Shown: positions 8,445-17,253 of the stretch, in pieces
Numbering within the stretch: the stretch's first letter is position 1
Layout of the letters: the number at the start of each line of letters is the position of its first letter
Position numbers and translations under genes: made by a program
Source: Bacillus tuaregi
GTDB taxonomy: Bacteria; Bacillota; Bacilli; Bacillales; Cytobacillaceae
NCBI RefSeq assembly: GCF_900104575.1
Contig: NZ_LT629731.1
Location: 2,242,688-2,306,687, forward strand
Direction of reading: 5' to 3'
Length of the DNA stretch: 64,000 nucleotides
Notes under the pieces: generated by a model
The model's database searches: none
What the model was told of the DNA's origin: nothing
Seen by the model: only the letters and a program-made list of their open reading frames with translations

Positions 8445-9068
8445 ATGGATTTGAATTGGATATGGAAGTCGATTTTAATTGTTTTTGGAGGAACATTGCT
8501 GCTTAGAATTGCAGGACGAAAGTCCATTTCACAGATGACCCTTGCCCAAACGGTCATCATGATTGGAATTGGTTCCCTATTAATACAGCCGCTAGCAGGG
8601 AAAAGCATTTGGACAACACTGGGTGTAGGAACTACGCTTGTTATTACCTTGGTCGTAATGGAATATGCTCAGCTTAAAATAGATAGTGTTGAAAAGTTCA
8701 TTACAGGGAAATCAAAAATAATTATCGAGAATGGAACGATACATGAGAAGAACTTAAGAAAATTAAGGTTCACGATTGATCAATTAGAAATGAAATTAAG
8801 ACAGCTGAATATTTCCTCGATTCATGATGTAAAATGGGCTACTCTAGAACCTAATGGACAAATTGGTTATGAATTAAAAACAGAGGCACAGCCAGTGACA
8901 AAAAAGGAATTTCAGCAGCTGCAGCAAGATGTCCAAAGCATCCTTCTACTGTTAAATCCCCAGGCGAAACCAGAGACTTACACAGATACTTCAGAGAATA
9001 AGCATGATATTTTTTCGGAAGTAGCCACTAAATCCCATAAAAAGTCTCCACCAAAATATTTACAATAA
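8445..9068 (+). CDS. DUF421 (YetF/YcaP family) membrane protein
   Basis: 207 residues: three hydrophobic N-terminal segments (about residues 5-75) containing the family motif LRIAGRKSISQMT, then a cytoplasmic domain (about 80-150) with FTIDQLEMKLRQ and SIHDVKWATLEPNGQIGY, typical of DUF421/YetF proteins of Bacillus spores and membranes. Some relatives affect germination or membrane stress, but no activity is proven for this branch. ATG with AAAGGAG upstream. It is followed by a strong hairpin and is monocistronic. The C-terminal ~50 residues are polar and variable. Confidence 0.8.
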   Translation: MDLNWIWKSILIVFGGTLLLRIAGRKSISQMTLAQTVIMIGIGSLLIQPLAGKSIWTTLGVGTTLVITLVVMEYAQLKIDSVEKFITGKSKIIIENGTIHEKNLRKLRFTIDQLEMKLRQLNISSIHDVKWATLEPNGQIGYELKTEAQPVTKKEFQQLQQDVQSILLLLNPQAKPETYTDTSENKHDIFSEVATKSHKKSPPKYLQ

Positions 9069-9076
9069 TAGCCCAA

Positions 9077-9125
9077 CAGGAAGTGCTGCAGAGAGATAAT
9101 CTCCCTGCAGCACTTCCTGACTTTT
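9077..9125 (+). terminator. Strong hairpin terminator after the DUF421 gene
   Basis: CAGGAAGTGCTGCAG (9077-9091) pairs with CTGCAGCACTTCCTG (9105-9119), followed by ACTTTT. The weak U tract makes its direction uncertain; it could also serve the convergent lipoprotein gene. Confidence 0.65.
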
Positions 9126-9141
9126 AATCACGTCAGCACTT

Positions 9142-9588
9142 CTAGTTTATAAGCTGCTCAATATTTTCCATCAAACTGGTGATTTCGGTTATGGTGGTTA
9201 AAAGGCCTGTATCCTCAAGGATATCAGGATTTAGTGTGCCATTTTCTACATTAGTTAAATAAACATCGATACCCTCTGAAAGCTTAGTATTTGAACTGAC
9301 GATTTGGCTATGAATCTCAGTTGCAATGGAAGGTGGTTCCATTTCATTAAACCTTTCAATTTCGTCCTTCATCGATTGCAATTCACTTTCTAAGCTTTCC
9401 ATGGCGCTAGCATCTACGACAGCTTCTTTTGCTAATGTTGGTATTTGGCTAGAAAAATCTTTCACGGTATTCATATATTCTGTTGCCTCATTTGCATATT
9501 CGACCGTACTATTAACCTCGCTAATCAATGAGCACCCGCTCAAAAACAGCAGACAGCTTATTGTGATCACTGATATCAGTTTTCTCAT
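9142..9588 (-). CDS. Small lipoprotein, DUF6376-like
   Basis: 148 residues beginning with a lipoprotein signal peptide with lipobox LSGC (Cys19), so the mature protein should be anchored on the outer face of the membrane. The rest is mostly helical, including an acidic segment near residues 60-90 (MESLESELQSMKDEIERF). The pattern resembles the DUF6376 lipoproteins of Bacillus, whose function is unknown. ATG with GAGGAGG at good spacing. No operon partner. Family assignment is from memory and moderately sure. Confidence 0.65.
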   Translation of the reverse strand: MRKLISVITISCLLFLSGCSLISEVNSTVEYANEATEYMNTVKDFSSQIPTLAKEAVVDASAMESLESELQSMKDEIERFNEMEPPSIATEIHSQIVSSNTKLSEGIDVYLTNVENGTLNPDILEDTGLLTTITEITSLMENIEQLIN

Positions 9589-9746
9589 TTTTCCCCCTCC
9601 TCGTTACTATTAATAGTAACATGAAAATTTCGCAAACTCGAAAAGAAGCCAATAATAAATCAATTTGGTTTCTTTATTTTTAAAAATGTACTATATTAAT
9701 ACATATTAAATGGAAAGACATCCATAAACAAAAAAGAAGGTATTAT

Positions 9747-10889
9747 ATGAAACAAAACCAAAACTTGTATCACAGTATATTATTTATTTTAGTCAGCAGT
9801 ATGGGTGGCTTTTTACTTTCTTTGACAGGTCTTGGGATTGGTTGGATGCTCGGAACCATTATTTTAGCTGCTCTGCTATGCTTTCGACAGCCTGAGTGGC
9901 TGAGGATGACCAGTTCCCCCAAGGGGCTTCCTGTTAGCTGGCTGAATATTGGTCAATGGCTGTTAGCGATTGAGCTTGGAAAGCAAATTAATTACTCGAT
10001 CCTACATATTTTTAGTGAAAATTGGATAACCATTTCGATTATGCTTCTTCTCTCAATTGGTTTTTCAATGCTTTCTGGTTTGTTGTTATGGAGGTATAGT
10101 AAGACAGATATGATCACAAGCTTCTTTGCCACTGCACCTGGGGGGATTGCTACCTTACCAGGGATTGCTGATGAGGTTGGTGCGAATACAGCAATCGTTA
10201 GTATTATTCAAACCATGCGAGTGTTTTTAACGGTTTTAACCATCCCGGTGATTGTTTCGGCATGGCTCGCCGCTCCACTGAAATCTACCATGGCAGTCGA
10301 AAACACCCTGATTTCAAGCGGGTTTTCATTGAGCCAGCTCTTCGGCACGGTATTATTGGGGCTAGCAGCTTTGGCCGGCTATTACGTTGGCAAGCTTCTT
10401 AAGATTCCTGCACCATGGTTAGTGGGTGGGATGCTTTTCGTAGCCATATTTCAAAGTGTCTATTCATTTTATACTGGACATGATTTGGCCATTTGGTGGC
10501 CAGCACTATTCATGATTTTATCACAGGTATTTATTGCAGCTAGTGTAGGTTCCCGTTTCCAAAAGAGTATGTTTATAGGGGTTGGAAGAACCGTATTGGT
10601 GGCCTTTATTGGTACGGTCGGATTAATTATTGCTATGTTCCTCTGTGCCGTTTTCGTTTCACAGGTTACAGGCATTTCACTCATCACTTCTATACTTGCT
10701 TTTGCTCCAGGTGGAGTAGCAGAAATGTCGACAACGGCGGTTATTCTACAAGCAGATTCTACCTTTGTTGTCGCCGTTCAAGTGCTACGGATTGTTTTCG
10801 TTATCCTGGTGCTGCCTCCATTTTTTAGATTATTAAATCGAAAAGACCTTGAGAAAGAAAAGAATTCAAAATCACAAATATCTATCTAA
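9747..10889 (+). CDS. AbrB-duplication (PF05145-type) integral membrane protein
   Basis: 380 residues with about ten hydrophobic segments and two internally similar halves. Each half carries a glycine/proline-rich motif: TAPGGIATLPGIADEVGA in the first and FAPGGVAEMSTTAVILQA in the second. This matches the family often mislabelled 'AbrB family transcriptional regulator' or 'ammonia monooxygenase'; members are membrane proteins, probably transporters, not DNA-binding proteins. Substrate unknown. ATG with AAGAAGG seven bases upstream; monocistronic with a terminator. Confidence 0.8.
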   Translation: MKQNQNLYHSILFILVSSMGGFLLSLTGLGIGWMLGTIILAALLCFRQPEWLRMTSSPKGLPVSWLNIGQWLLAIELGKQINYSILHIFSENWITISIMLLLSIGFSMLSGLLLWRYSKTDMITSFFATAPGGIATLPGIADEVGANTAIVSIIQTMRVFLTVLTIPVIVSAWLAAPLKSTMAVENTLISSGFSLSQLFGTVLLGLAALAGYYVGKLLKIPAPWLVGGMLFVAIFQSVYSFYTGHDLAIWWPALFMILSQVFIAASVGSRFQKSMFIGVGRTVLVAFIGTVGLIIAMFLCAVFVSQVTGISLITSILAFAPGGVAEMSTTAVILQADSTFVVAVQVLRIVFVILVLPPFFRLLNRKDLEKEKNSKSQISI

Positions 10890-10895
10890 TCAATT

Positions 10896-10933
10896 AAAAA
10901 GAGGATGTCCCGATTTGGGACATCCCCTTTTTT
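10896..10933 (+). terminator. Intrinsic terminator
   Basis: GGATGTCCC (10903-10911) pairs with GGGACATCC (10917-10925), followed by a T run. Confidence 0.85.
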
Positions 10934-10991
10934 AGAATAATATGAAACTTTTTATTTCGCTGCATCGTAATGTATGTCAGGAGGAATGATT

Positions 10992-11705
10992 ATGTCACTT
11001 ATTTCAATAAAAATCAAGGAAGCTGGATATGAACCAGGGGAAACAAAGATTCAAAATCTCGAGTTTTCTATACATAAAGGTGAATTAATCGGCTTAATTG
11101 GAGCCAACGGAGCAGGAAAAAGTACAACGATTAAAAGCATTCTTGGCTATATTCCCTTTTTAGAGGGTGACATTAGGTTAAAAGAAGGTATTGCTACAGC
11201 CTATCTTCCTGAGCGTCCTGTCTTTTATGATGAATTAACACTACAGGAGCATATTCATTTTATTGCAGCTGTAGAAGAGCTGCCCGAGGAAATAGTGAAA
11301 GCTCGGGTAACACCGTTATTAGAGAAATTCAAGCTAACAAACCATCTCCATGAATTACCTGGTACATATTCAAAAGGAATGCAGCAAAAAGCAATGATTA
11401 TCCTTGCCCTAATGATAAAGCCAGATTTGCTCATTATTGATGAACCGTTTATGGGCTTGGATCCAATAGCAACAAAATTACTGCTAGATTTAATCCTGGA
11501 GGAAAGCCAACGAGGTGTAGGCATCTTAATGTGTACCCATGTATTGGATACAGCGGAAAAAGTTTGTGATCGGTTTGTCTTAATCGACCATGGACAACAG
11601 CTTGCACTTGGAACACTAGAGAAGTTTCGTGAAATCTGTGAACGGCCGGACGGCTCCCTATTTGAGTGCTTTCATCATTTAATAGAAGGTAAGAATCATG
11701 AGTAG
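10992..11705 (+). CDS. ABC transporter ATP-binding protein, EcsA-like
   Basis: 237 residues with all ABC motifs: Walker A GANGAGKST, signature YSKGMQQKA, Walker B LLIIDEPFMGLD and switch His in MCTHVLD. The pattern is that of EcsA-type ATPases. ATG 10992 is chosen because AGGAGG (10979-10984) lies seven bases upstream; the first in-frame ATG at 10974 has no such site. The stop overlaps the start of the permease gene by eight bases, so the pair is translationally coupled. The transported substrate is unknown; EcsAB in B. subtilis affects secretion, competence and membrane protease function, which may not apply to this copy. Confidence 0.85.
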   Translation: MSLISIKIKEAGYEPGETKIQNLEFSIHKGELIGLIGANGAGKSTTIKSILGYIPFLEGDIRLKEGIATAYLPERPVFYDELTLQEHIHFIAAVEELPEEIVKARVTPLLEKFKLTNHLHELPGTYSKGMQQKAMIILALMIKPDLLIIDEPFMGLDPIATKLLLDLILEESQRGVGILMCTHVLDTAEKVCDRFVLIDHGQQLALGTLEKFREICERPDGSLFECFHHLIEGKNHE

Positions 11706-12843
11706 TTTAGCATTTCTATTCAACCGGCTGCTACAGGATTTTCGATTTCAATCTAAAGTGATAAAAATGGTTATGGACTGGACCGTTATGCTGTATATGA
11801 CCATTCCAGCTGTCTTCATGGCTGGGTTTACCTATCGGTCGTGGTGGATAGAGCTTCCAGATTGGAGTGAATTTGTTGTTTTGCCGGGGCTTGCGTCTAT
11901 CGTTTTTATCGTTTCTTGGTCCAGCCAGTACCGCTCTTTTGTGAAGGAAGCGGATGAGGTCTTTCTACTTAAATATAAACAGAAATATTTCCAACTGAAG
12001 AAATGGGCATATGGTTATTCCTTTATCAAGAATGTCGTGTCGATTCTACTAGCTGTTCTATTAGTATTACCATTCTTATCTCATAAATATTCGTTTTCCA
12101 TAACGGAAGTGTTCTGTTTTATGCTGTTGTTTATCGGGTTTTCTTCCTTCATCATGTCGATTAAAATGATATTTTCCATGTATTTGCAGGGCTGGTTAGA
12201 GAAACTGCTTTTAACTCTTCTGTTTCTATTCTTCTTAGCGGCTACCCTTTTGTCCTTTTCTCAATATGTGTACATGCCTGCTTATCTGATTGGTATAGCA
12301 CTCATTTTTATCGTGATATCATTCTTTTTATCCTATCGCAGGCTTCATACTACTAAATACTTCTATCAAGAAGTAGCTAAGGAAAATGAAGAATTTATGC
12401 GCTATGTTCAATTGGTCTTCGGGGCAGCTCCCGAGCTTGAAAAGCCCAAAATCATAAAAAGAACGAGACCGCTGTTATTTCCACAATCAAAGCGACTCTT
12501 TAAACGGAATCTTGCTACCTTTGGGTTTCTTGAATTATTTTTTAAAGTCATTTTGCGTAATTCAAGCTATTTTGGCGGATATTATAAGCTTTTTGCCGTA
12601 ACGGCTCTAGCGATTATCCTTATTCCACCTCTTTACTTAAAGCTAATCTTATTACTTGGGTTTTGGTATTTTATTTGGATCTGGGCAGGTCATGTATGGG
12701 ATAAAGTGATACTCACGAACCCGATTGGCAGACAATACGAAAATCATGATGCCTTCTTTTCTGCTCGAAAGCAAGCTTGTCTCGTTTTAACTCTACCGGC
12801 AATTTGTTTATTATCTGTGATATTGATTGTGAATCTGTTTTAG
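11698..12843 (+). CDS. ABC transporter permease, EcsB-like
   Basis: 381 residues with several pairs of hydrophobic segments (about 25-70, 110-150, 165-210, 290-325, 355-380) separated by a cytoplasmic basic loop near residues 240-280. It resembles EcsB permeases, and its position directly after an EcsA-like ATPase with an 8-base overlap supports that. ATG 11698. The sirtuin gene follows after 46 bases in the same direction, so a three-gene transcript is possible. Whether this is the main Ecs system or a paralogue cannot be told from this window. Confidence 0.75.
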   Translation: MSSLAFLFNRLLQDFRFQSKVIKMVMDWTVMLYMTIPAVFMAGFTYRSWWIELPDWSEFVVLPGLASIVFIVSWSSQYRSFVKEADEVFLLKYKQKYFQLKKWAYGYSFIKNVVSILLAVLLVLPFLSHKYSFSITEVFCFMLLFIGFSSFIMSIKMIFSMYLQGWLEKLLLTLLFLFFLAATLLSFSQYVYMPAYLIGIALIFIVISFFLSYRRLHTTKYFYQEVAKENEEFMRYVQLVFGAAPELEKPKIIKRTRPLLFPQSKRLFKRNLATFGFLELFFKVILRNSSYFGGYYKLFAVTALAIILIPPLYLKLILLLGFWYFIWIWAGHVWDKVILTNPIGRQYENHDAFFSARKQACLVLTLPAICLLSVILIVNLF

Positions 12844-12889
12844 TTATCTTAAAATGAAGGCAAGATAATGAAGTAAGGGGATATCAATC

Positions 12890-13600
12890 ATGATGTTGAA
12901 AAAATGGTTACGTGAATCAAGCTATACCGTTGTTTTTACTGGTGCAGGAATGTCAACCGAAAGTGGTTTACCTGACTTCCGCTCTTCAAAGCAAGGGATG
13001 TGGAATAAGAAGGATCCGAGCAAAATAGCCAGTACAACAGCTTTAAATAATAATGTTCAGGAATTTATTGCCTTTTATCGCGAGAGAGTCTTAGGCGTGA
13101 AGGAATACAAGCCGCATAAGGGGCATTTTATCTTAGCTGATTGGGAAAAGCAAGGATTGCTGCAATATTTGATAACGCAAAATGTTGATGGCTTCCACCA
13201 GCAGGCAGGCAGCGAAAATGTGGCAGAGCTTCATGGAACCTTGCAAAAGCTGCACTGTCAGTCCTGTGGCAAGGAATACAGCAGCGAGGAATACATCCAT
13301 CAGGAATATTATTGTTCCTGTGGTGGTGTGCTTCGTCCTTCGATCATATTATTTGGTGAATCACTACCCGAGCCAGCCTTTCAAACGGCCTATGAGCAAG
13401 CAATGAGAGCGGAGCTATTTATCGTGTTAGGCTCGTCTTTAAGCGTGACCCCTGCCAATCAATTTCCACTGATTGCCAAGGAACATGGATCAAAGCTAGT
13501 TATTGTCAATATGGAAAAAACCGATTTTGATATTTATGCAGATGAAGTGATTCATGACAGGAAAATTGGCGAGCTTCTTGCAGAGCTGGATACCAAATAA
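12890..13600 (+). CDS. srtN: NAD-dependent protein deacylase (sirtuin)
   Basis: 236 residues with the complete sirtuin set: GAGMSTESGLPDFRS near residue 18, TQNVDGFHQQAGS, catalytic His in ELHGTLQ, a Cys4 zinc site (CQSCGKEY ... YYCSCGG), RPSIILFGESLP and GSSLSVTPANQFP. It removes acetyl or other acyl groups from lysines using NAD+. Length is typical of bacterial CobB/SrtN (B. subtilis SrtN). ATG 12890 or 12893, preceded by AAGGGG. It may be cotranscribed with the ABC pair upstream; a terminator follows. Confidence 0.9.
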   Translation: MMLKKWLRESSYTVVFTGAGMSTESGLPDFRSSKQGMWNKKDPSKIASTTALNNNVQEFIAFYRERVLGVKEYKPHKGHFILADWEKQGLLQYLITQNVDGFHQQAGSENVAELHGTLQKLHCQSCGKEYSSEEYIHQEYYCSCGGVLRPSIILFGESLPEPAFQTAYEQAMRAELFIVLGSSLSVTPANQFPLIAKEHGSKLVIVNMEKTDFDIYADEVIHDRKIGELLAELDTK

Positions 13601-13619
13601 AAGAATCGGACTGAAAAAG

Positions 13620-13648
13620 AAAAAACGGACAAGCTGAGTCCGTTTTTT
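13620..13648 (+). terminator. Intrinsic terminator after the sirtuin gene
   Basis: AAAAAACGGAC (13620-13630) pairs with GTCCGTTTTTT (13638-13648), followed by more T. Could act in both directions. Confidence 0.85.
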
Positions 13649-13693
13649 CTTTTTTTCCTTTATCACTAGACTGTCTTTTTCAACCTTAGATTC

Positions 13694-14458
13694 CTAATCT
13701 TGCTCGATCTGAATCGTGTATTCTTGATTCTTCGTTCCTTCTGAGTTAAACATTCGTTCATGAAAAGAAATTTCAGCTTCAGTCATTCTAATCACAGTGG
13801 AGCTTCTTGTCCCATAATCATCGCTTTTAATATACATAGCTGAAAGCATTCTTTCTATATCTAATGGGACACCTGTATTCGGAAGCAGATGGTCTGGAGC
13901 ATGATCTGAATCTTGCAGAAGCGTAAATAGCTCTTCCACCATATCGCCTTCCTGTTTCGCTATGATGGCAGACAAACCTGTCTTCCCCTTTTGAACCTTC
14001 GGCCATTCTGTATCGAGTAAATGATTACTGACCCCATAAATACCCGGTTTTAAAGTGTGTATTCGGTCATTTTTGTTGGAATAGTAGTACAATTGATGGA
14101 GATCTCCCGCTAATAAATTAAAACCGGGGTACTGTTCTTTTTTCGTCATTAACTGCTTCATATAGGTATGTAAATGATCCTGAGATTGCAGTGCATCTGC
14201 CACCAATTCACCGCGTGAACGGAGGTTTAGTGAAAACTCACGAGGGTCTCTGTAGTTCGTCAATGCTGAAAATCGCCCCTTTTTCGTAACACCCATCCAA
14301 GTGCCCATTTTTTCAAGGTCACGTCCGGCAAGAATAAATGGCTTGTCTTCCCATAAATGGGCAGGCTCTGTCGGTCTTTGATAGAATTCGTCTCTGTTTG
14401 CTGCAACAATTAGCTTATAGGTTGGATGTACATGATAGGCAAATAAAATTAAACACAT
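13694..14458 (-). CDS. NRDE (TANGO2-like) family protein
   Basis: 254 residues. The opening MCLILFAYHVHP...LIVAANRDEFYQRPT contains Cys2 and the NRDE motif that name the family (PF05742). Other conserved pieces are LAGRDLEKMGTWMGVTKKGRF and LTNYRDPRE. Members are predicted Ntn-hydrolase-like proteins; the eukaryotic relative TANGO2 is linked to haem and lipid handling, but the bacterial role is unknown. The ATG at 14458 is preferred over the GTG at 14467 because family members begin with Met-Cys, leaving Cys2 as the N-terminal residue. Monocistronic. Confidence 0.8.
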   Translation of the reverse strand: MCLILFAYHVHPTYKLIVAANRDEFYQRPTEPAHLWEDKPFILAGRDLEKMGTWMGVTKKGRFSALTNYRDPREFSLNLRSRGELVADALQSQDHLHTYMKQLMTKKEQYPGFNLLAGDLHQLYYYSNKNDRIHTLKPGIYGVSNHLLDTEWPKVQKGKTGLSAIIAKQEGDMVEELFTLLQDSDHAPDHLLPNTGVPLDIERMLSAMYIKSDDYGTRSSTVIRMTEAEISFHERMFNSEGTKNQEYTIQIEQD

Positions 14459-14660
14459 TTTTTTCACAGCCTTTATTCTTTTTAGCTTGATCGCTATGCT
14501 TAGATGTTATGGTCTATTTTAACAAACTTCTTTGCAAATTGTCCGTATTTTGCATGGTTAAATCCTAAATAACATGGATGGAAAAGACACTGAAGGAAAC
14601 AATAACGTTTTGTAGGATTGTTTCCCTCCCCTTTTCTTGTGTATTCAAACATTGTCTATT

Positions 14661-15035
14661 TCAATTCCAACGTAATGAAATCAACAGTCTACAGCATTCC
14701 GTATGCTCTGCTTTGGATTTAAACTCAAGTCGTAATCCATCTGGATTAAAATTAATATCAATATCGGAGGTAATACCAATGGATTGAATTAATCGCTTAA
14801 CCTCTTCTGTATCTGATATCTGGGCTGCAGACATCAATTTCTTATCAAATTCCTTTGAATCCGCTAACTTATTCAATACCATACTCCCTTCCTTCATCAG
14901 TGTTTTGGTTTGATTTGCTGATTGATAAAGAATAGTTGGATCAACCGGTAAACTTTGACGATATGACACATACACAGGATAGTAATAAGGATGATAATAA
15001 TAATTTGGTTGATAATAATACATATAAGGAAACAT
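14661..15035 (-). CDS. Tyr-rich small Bacillus protein of unknown function
   Basis: 124 residues. The first ~25 residues are very rich in Tyr and Pro (MFPYMYYYQPNYYYHP...), followed by a helical region (SANQTKTLMKEGSMVLNKLADS) and a beta-rich C-terminus ending CCRLLISLRW. The layout resembles a small conserved Bacillaceae family and the Tyr-rich head recalls spore-coat-associated proteins, but I cannot name it. GAGAGG abuts the ATG at 15035; the Met codon four residues later (15023) has better spacing and may be the true start. Confidence 0.6.
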   Translation of the reverse strand: MFPYMYYYQPNYYYHPYYYPVYVSYRQSLPVDPTILYQSANQTKTLMKEGSMVLNKLADSKEFDKKLMSAAQISDTEEVKRLIQSIGITSDIDINFNPDGLRLEFKSKAEHTECCRLLISLRWN

Positions 15036-15179
15036 CCTCTCTTTAAGAATTTATATAACTATATGCATGACAGCTTATTTCGGTAATAGCCGTTATCGGT
15101 TATCCAAAATTTAAGTCATCCATATTCAAGAGGAATGGTTCTTCATTTTGAAAAAGCTATTAAAAAGGAGGAATTAGAT

Positions 15180-15362
15180 ATGAGTAAAGCAAAAGGGAAT
15201 TCTTTTAAACCAGTTAATAAAATTTATGATTCAGGTGATTATGAAAAGCAAAATCAGGAGTCTCAAGGGTTAGCGGAAACACATGAACAAGTGAGTGATG
15301 CGTATATGGTGGGTGACATTCTCACACATGACCCTTCCAATCAAGATAAGGGTGACAAATAA
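15180..15362 (+). CDS. YozQ-like DUF4025 small protein
   Basis: 60 residues, hydrophilic. The central segment GLAETHEQVSDAYMVGDI matches the conserved core of the DUF4025/YozQ family of short Bacillus proteins of unknown function. The start is ATG 15180, eight bases after AAGGAGG; the longer frame from 15135 has no ribosome binding site. A strong bidirectional terminator follows. Confidence 0.75.
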   Translation: MSKAKGNSFKPVNKIYDSGDYEKQNQESQGLAETHEQVSDAYMVGDILTHDPSNQDKGDK

Positions 15363-15367
15363 TATAT

Positions 15368-15409
15368 AAAAAACCGCTTACCAGAGAAATCTCTGGTGAG
15401 CGGTTTTTT
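15368..15409. terminator. Bidirectional terminator
   Basis: AAAAAACCGCTTACCAGAGA pairs with TCTCTGGTGAGCGGTTTTTT. It lies between the YozQ-like gene and the convergent transporter gene, with A/T tracts on both sides. Confidence 0.88.
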
Positions 15410-16607
15410 AAGTAAGCTCCAGTTGTCGGGTTTCTTTGCCAAAAAACGCAACGGCAGCTACGCCAATCACAATGCTAATGCAGAAAATCGTAAAAATATA
15501 CGAAATAGAATAGTCAGCACTGACAAGAGTACCTACGAGGAGCGGACCTAGGATTCCTCCCACTCTGCCGACCGCTGCTGCCATACCTGATCCGGTTCCG
15601 CGGATAACAGCAGGATACTGTTCAGGGCTATAAGCATATAGAGCACCCCAGGCGCCAAGATTAAAGAATGACAATAAAACTCCTGAAAGCATCAGCATGA
15701 AAGTAGACTCTGCATTCCCAAAGGCAAGCGCTGAGGCTGCGGTGCCTAATAAATAGGTAACAAGAACAAATTTTCGTCCCATCCTTTCTATTAACCAGGC
15801 AGCAGAATAATATCCGGGCAGCTGTGCTAGTGTCATGATCAGCACATATTCAAAGCTCTGGATCATACTAAACCCCTTCATAACCATCACGCTTGGAAGC
15901 CAAAGAAACATTCCGTAGTAGGAAAAGACTACTGTGAACCAAAGCACCCACAGGACAAAGGTCGAGCGAGCGTACTCCTTTGACCATACCTCGGTAATGT
16001 TTTGCCAGGCTGTCCTTTTTTTCATTTTATTAGGTGAAAAGGCTGGAGAATCGGGCAATTTCAATCGTAGATATAAAGCATAAAGGGCAGGTAGAGCGCT
16101 GATAATGAGCGCAATTTCCCATCCGTAGGATGGAATGACAAAGTAAGAGATTAATGCAGCAAGCAGCCAGCCAAACGCCCAGAAGCTTTCCAGTAAAACG
16201 ATGACACGACCACGATCTTTTGCCGGTACGCTTTCGGAAACGAGTGTTGAGGCAACCGGTAGTTCACCACCAAGTCCCATCCCCACAATAAAACGTAAAA
16301 CAAGGAATGCAGACAGGGTTGTCGTGAATGCTGAAAAGCCGCTGGCTAGAGAAAACATAAGCAGGGTAATGATAAAAATATTCTTCCGCCCTATCCGATC
16401 TGCCATAATGCCAAATAAAAATGCTCCAACAGCCATACCGATTGAATTAACACTGCCAATCCAGCCCATCTGTCCTGGCGATAATCCCCAGTCAGCTGAA
16501 AGTGCAGCGATGATAAACGAAAGCATCCCGACATCCATGGCATCGAACATCCATCCAAGTCCTGCTACGCTCAGCAACTTTTTCTGAGAAATACTTTTTT
16601 TCGTCAT
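15408..16607 (-). CDS. niaP: MFS transporter, NiaP-like (niacin / aromatic acid)
   Basis: 399 residues with twelve predicted membrane segments. The N-terminal sequence GLGWMFDAMDVGMLSFI, the MFS loop motif GIMADRIGRKN and RFIVGMGLGGELPVASTLVSE match B. subtilis NiaP (YceI) closely; NiaP imports nicotinate/nicotinamide. The sequence family also includes aromatic-acid:H+ symporters, so substrate is inferred. ATG 16607 is seven bases after GGAGG; the extension to 16661 is not needed. The stop lies inside the bidirectional terminator shared with the YozQ-like gene. Confidence 0.78.
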   Translation of the reverse strand: MTKKSISQKKLLSVAGLGWMFDAMDVGMLSFIIAALSADWGLSPGQMGWIGSVNSIGMAVGAFLFGIMADRIGRKNIFIITLLMFSLASGFSAFTTTLSAFLVLRFIVGMGLGGELPVASTLVSESVPAKDRGRVIVLLESFWAFGWLLAALISYFVIPSYGWEIALIISALPALYALYLRLKLPDSPAFSPNKMKKRTAWQNITEVWSKEYARSTFVLWVLWFTVVFSYYGMFLWLPSVMVMKGFSMIQSFEYVLIMTLAQLPGYYSAAWLIERMGRKFVLVTYLLGTAASALAFGNAESTFMLMLSGVLLSFFNLGAWGALYAYSPEQYPAVIRGTGSGMAAAVGRVGGILGPLLVGTLVSADYSISYIFTIFCISIVIGVAAVAFFGKETRQLELT

Positions 16608-16759
16608 ATTGAAGCCTCCATCATGTTGTAAACATTTGTCTATATGGTTTAATATAAACAAAAAGTCGATGAATTAATAGAATAACTTTCTTTTCATATA
16701 GTTTTTAAGCATTGCTTCACACAAAAAAGACATTCATGAACGAATGTCTTCTGAAGTCA

Positions 16760-17131
16760 TTATGAATAGTTATCCTCTAGTGCTTTTCTTAGTAATTGTG
16801 ACGACCGATCCAAATCTGCTTTCACCATTTTTTTATAGGTCTTTGCTTTTTCCTTGTCCTTGATGGAGTAAACCGCAACCTCCTGGTATTTGGAATCACC
16901 CTTTTTAATTTTCCCTCTTGTTAAAACACCATCTTCTAATAGGTCATGTAAGGCACGGTATATCTCTGAGTGCTGTGGTTCAAAGCCAAATGGTTGAAAC
17001 TCTTTCCGTATCTCCTCTAACAGCTGCAATCCATACCATCGTTCATTTTCAATATTGGTAATCAGGTATAACTTCAAAAATGCCCTCTGTTTAAGTAGAA
17101 AACCAGTGCTTTCTCTTTTTCGGCTACCCAT
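16760..17131 (-). CDS. rtp: Replication terminator protein (RTP) homologue
   Basis: 123 residues, the same size as B. subtilis Rtp. Matching stretches run the whole length: STGFLLKQRAFLKLYLIT, YGLQLLEEIRKEF, GFEPQHSEIYRALHDLLEDG and the C-terminal dimer helix YKKMVKADLDRSSQLL. RTP is a winged-helix dimer that binds Ter sites and blocks replication forks coming from one side. It is distantly related to PadR regulators, so automatic annotation may say PadR. ATG 17131 gives the correct length. The upstream region has TATAAT (17169-17174, minus strand) next to an 11-base dyad ACACAATGTGT (17175-17185), a possible autoregulatory site. No sequence matching the B. subtilis Ter consensus was found by eye. 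Confidence 0.85.
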   Translation of the reverse strand: MGSRKRESTGFLLKQRAFLKLYLITNIENERWYGLQLLEEIRKEFQPFGFEPQHSEIYRALHDLLEDGVLTRGKIKKGDSKYQEVAVYSIKDKEKAKTYKKMVKADLDRSSQLLRKALEDNYS

Positions 17132-17168
17132 ATTCACACACCGCCCAATATTAGACTTTTCTGAATAT

Positions 17169-17185
17169 ATTATAACACAATGTGT
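17169..17185 (-). promoter_or_regulatory. Probable rtp promoter -10 with adjacent dyad
   Basis: On the minus strand TATAAT (17174-17169) is immediately preceded by the dyad ACACAATGTGT (17185-17175), which would lie in the -10/-35 spacer. The -35 is poor. A dyad here fits repression by a dimeric winged-helix protein. Confidence 0.4.
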
Positions 17186-17210
17186 AATTAAGGAAAAAGA
17201 ATATGTATAC

Positions 17211-17242
17211 AAAAAGGCTAACTCCAATGGGTCAGCCTTTTT
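17211..17242 (-). terminator. Terminator of the LysM/SleB gene
   Basis: AAAAAGGCT (17211-17219) pairs with AGCCTTTTT (17234-17242). Read on the minus strand it lies just after the hydrolase stop codon. Confidence 0.75.
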
Positions 17243-17253
17243 CATTAAAGAAG

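Noticed and set aside
9743..10889. Annotation of the AbrB-duplication gene as a transcriptional regulator
   Set aside because: The protein has about ten membrane segments and no DNA-binding domain; the common name is misleading.
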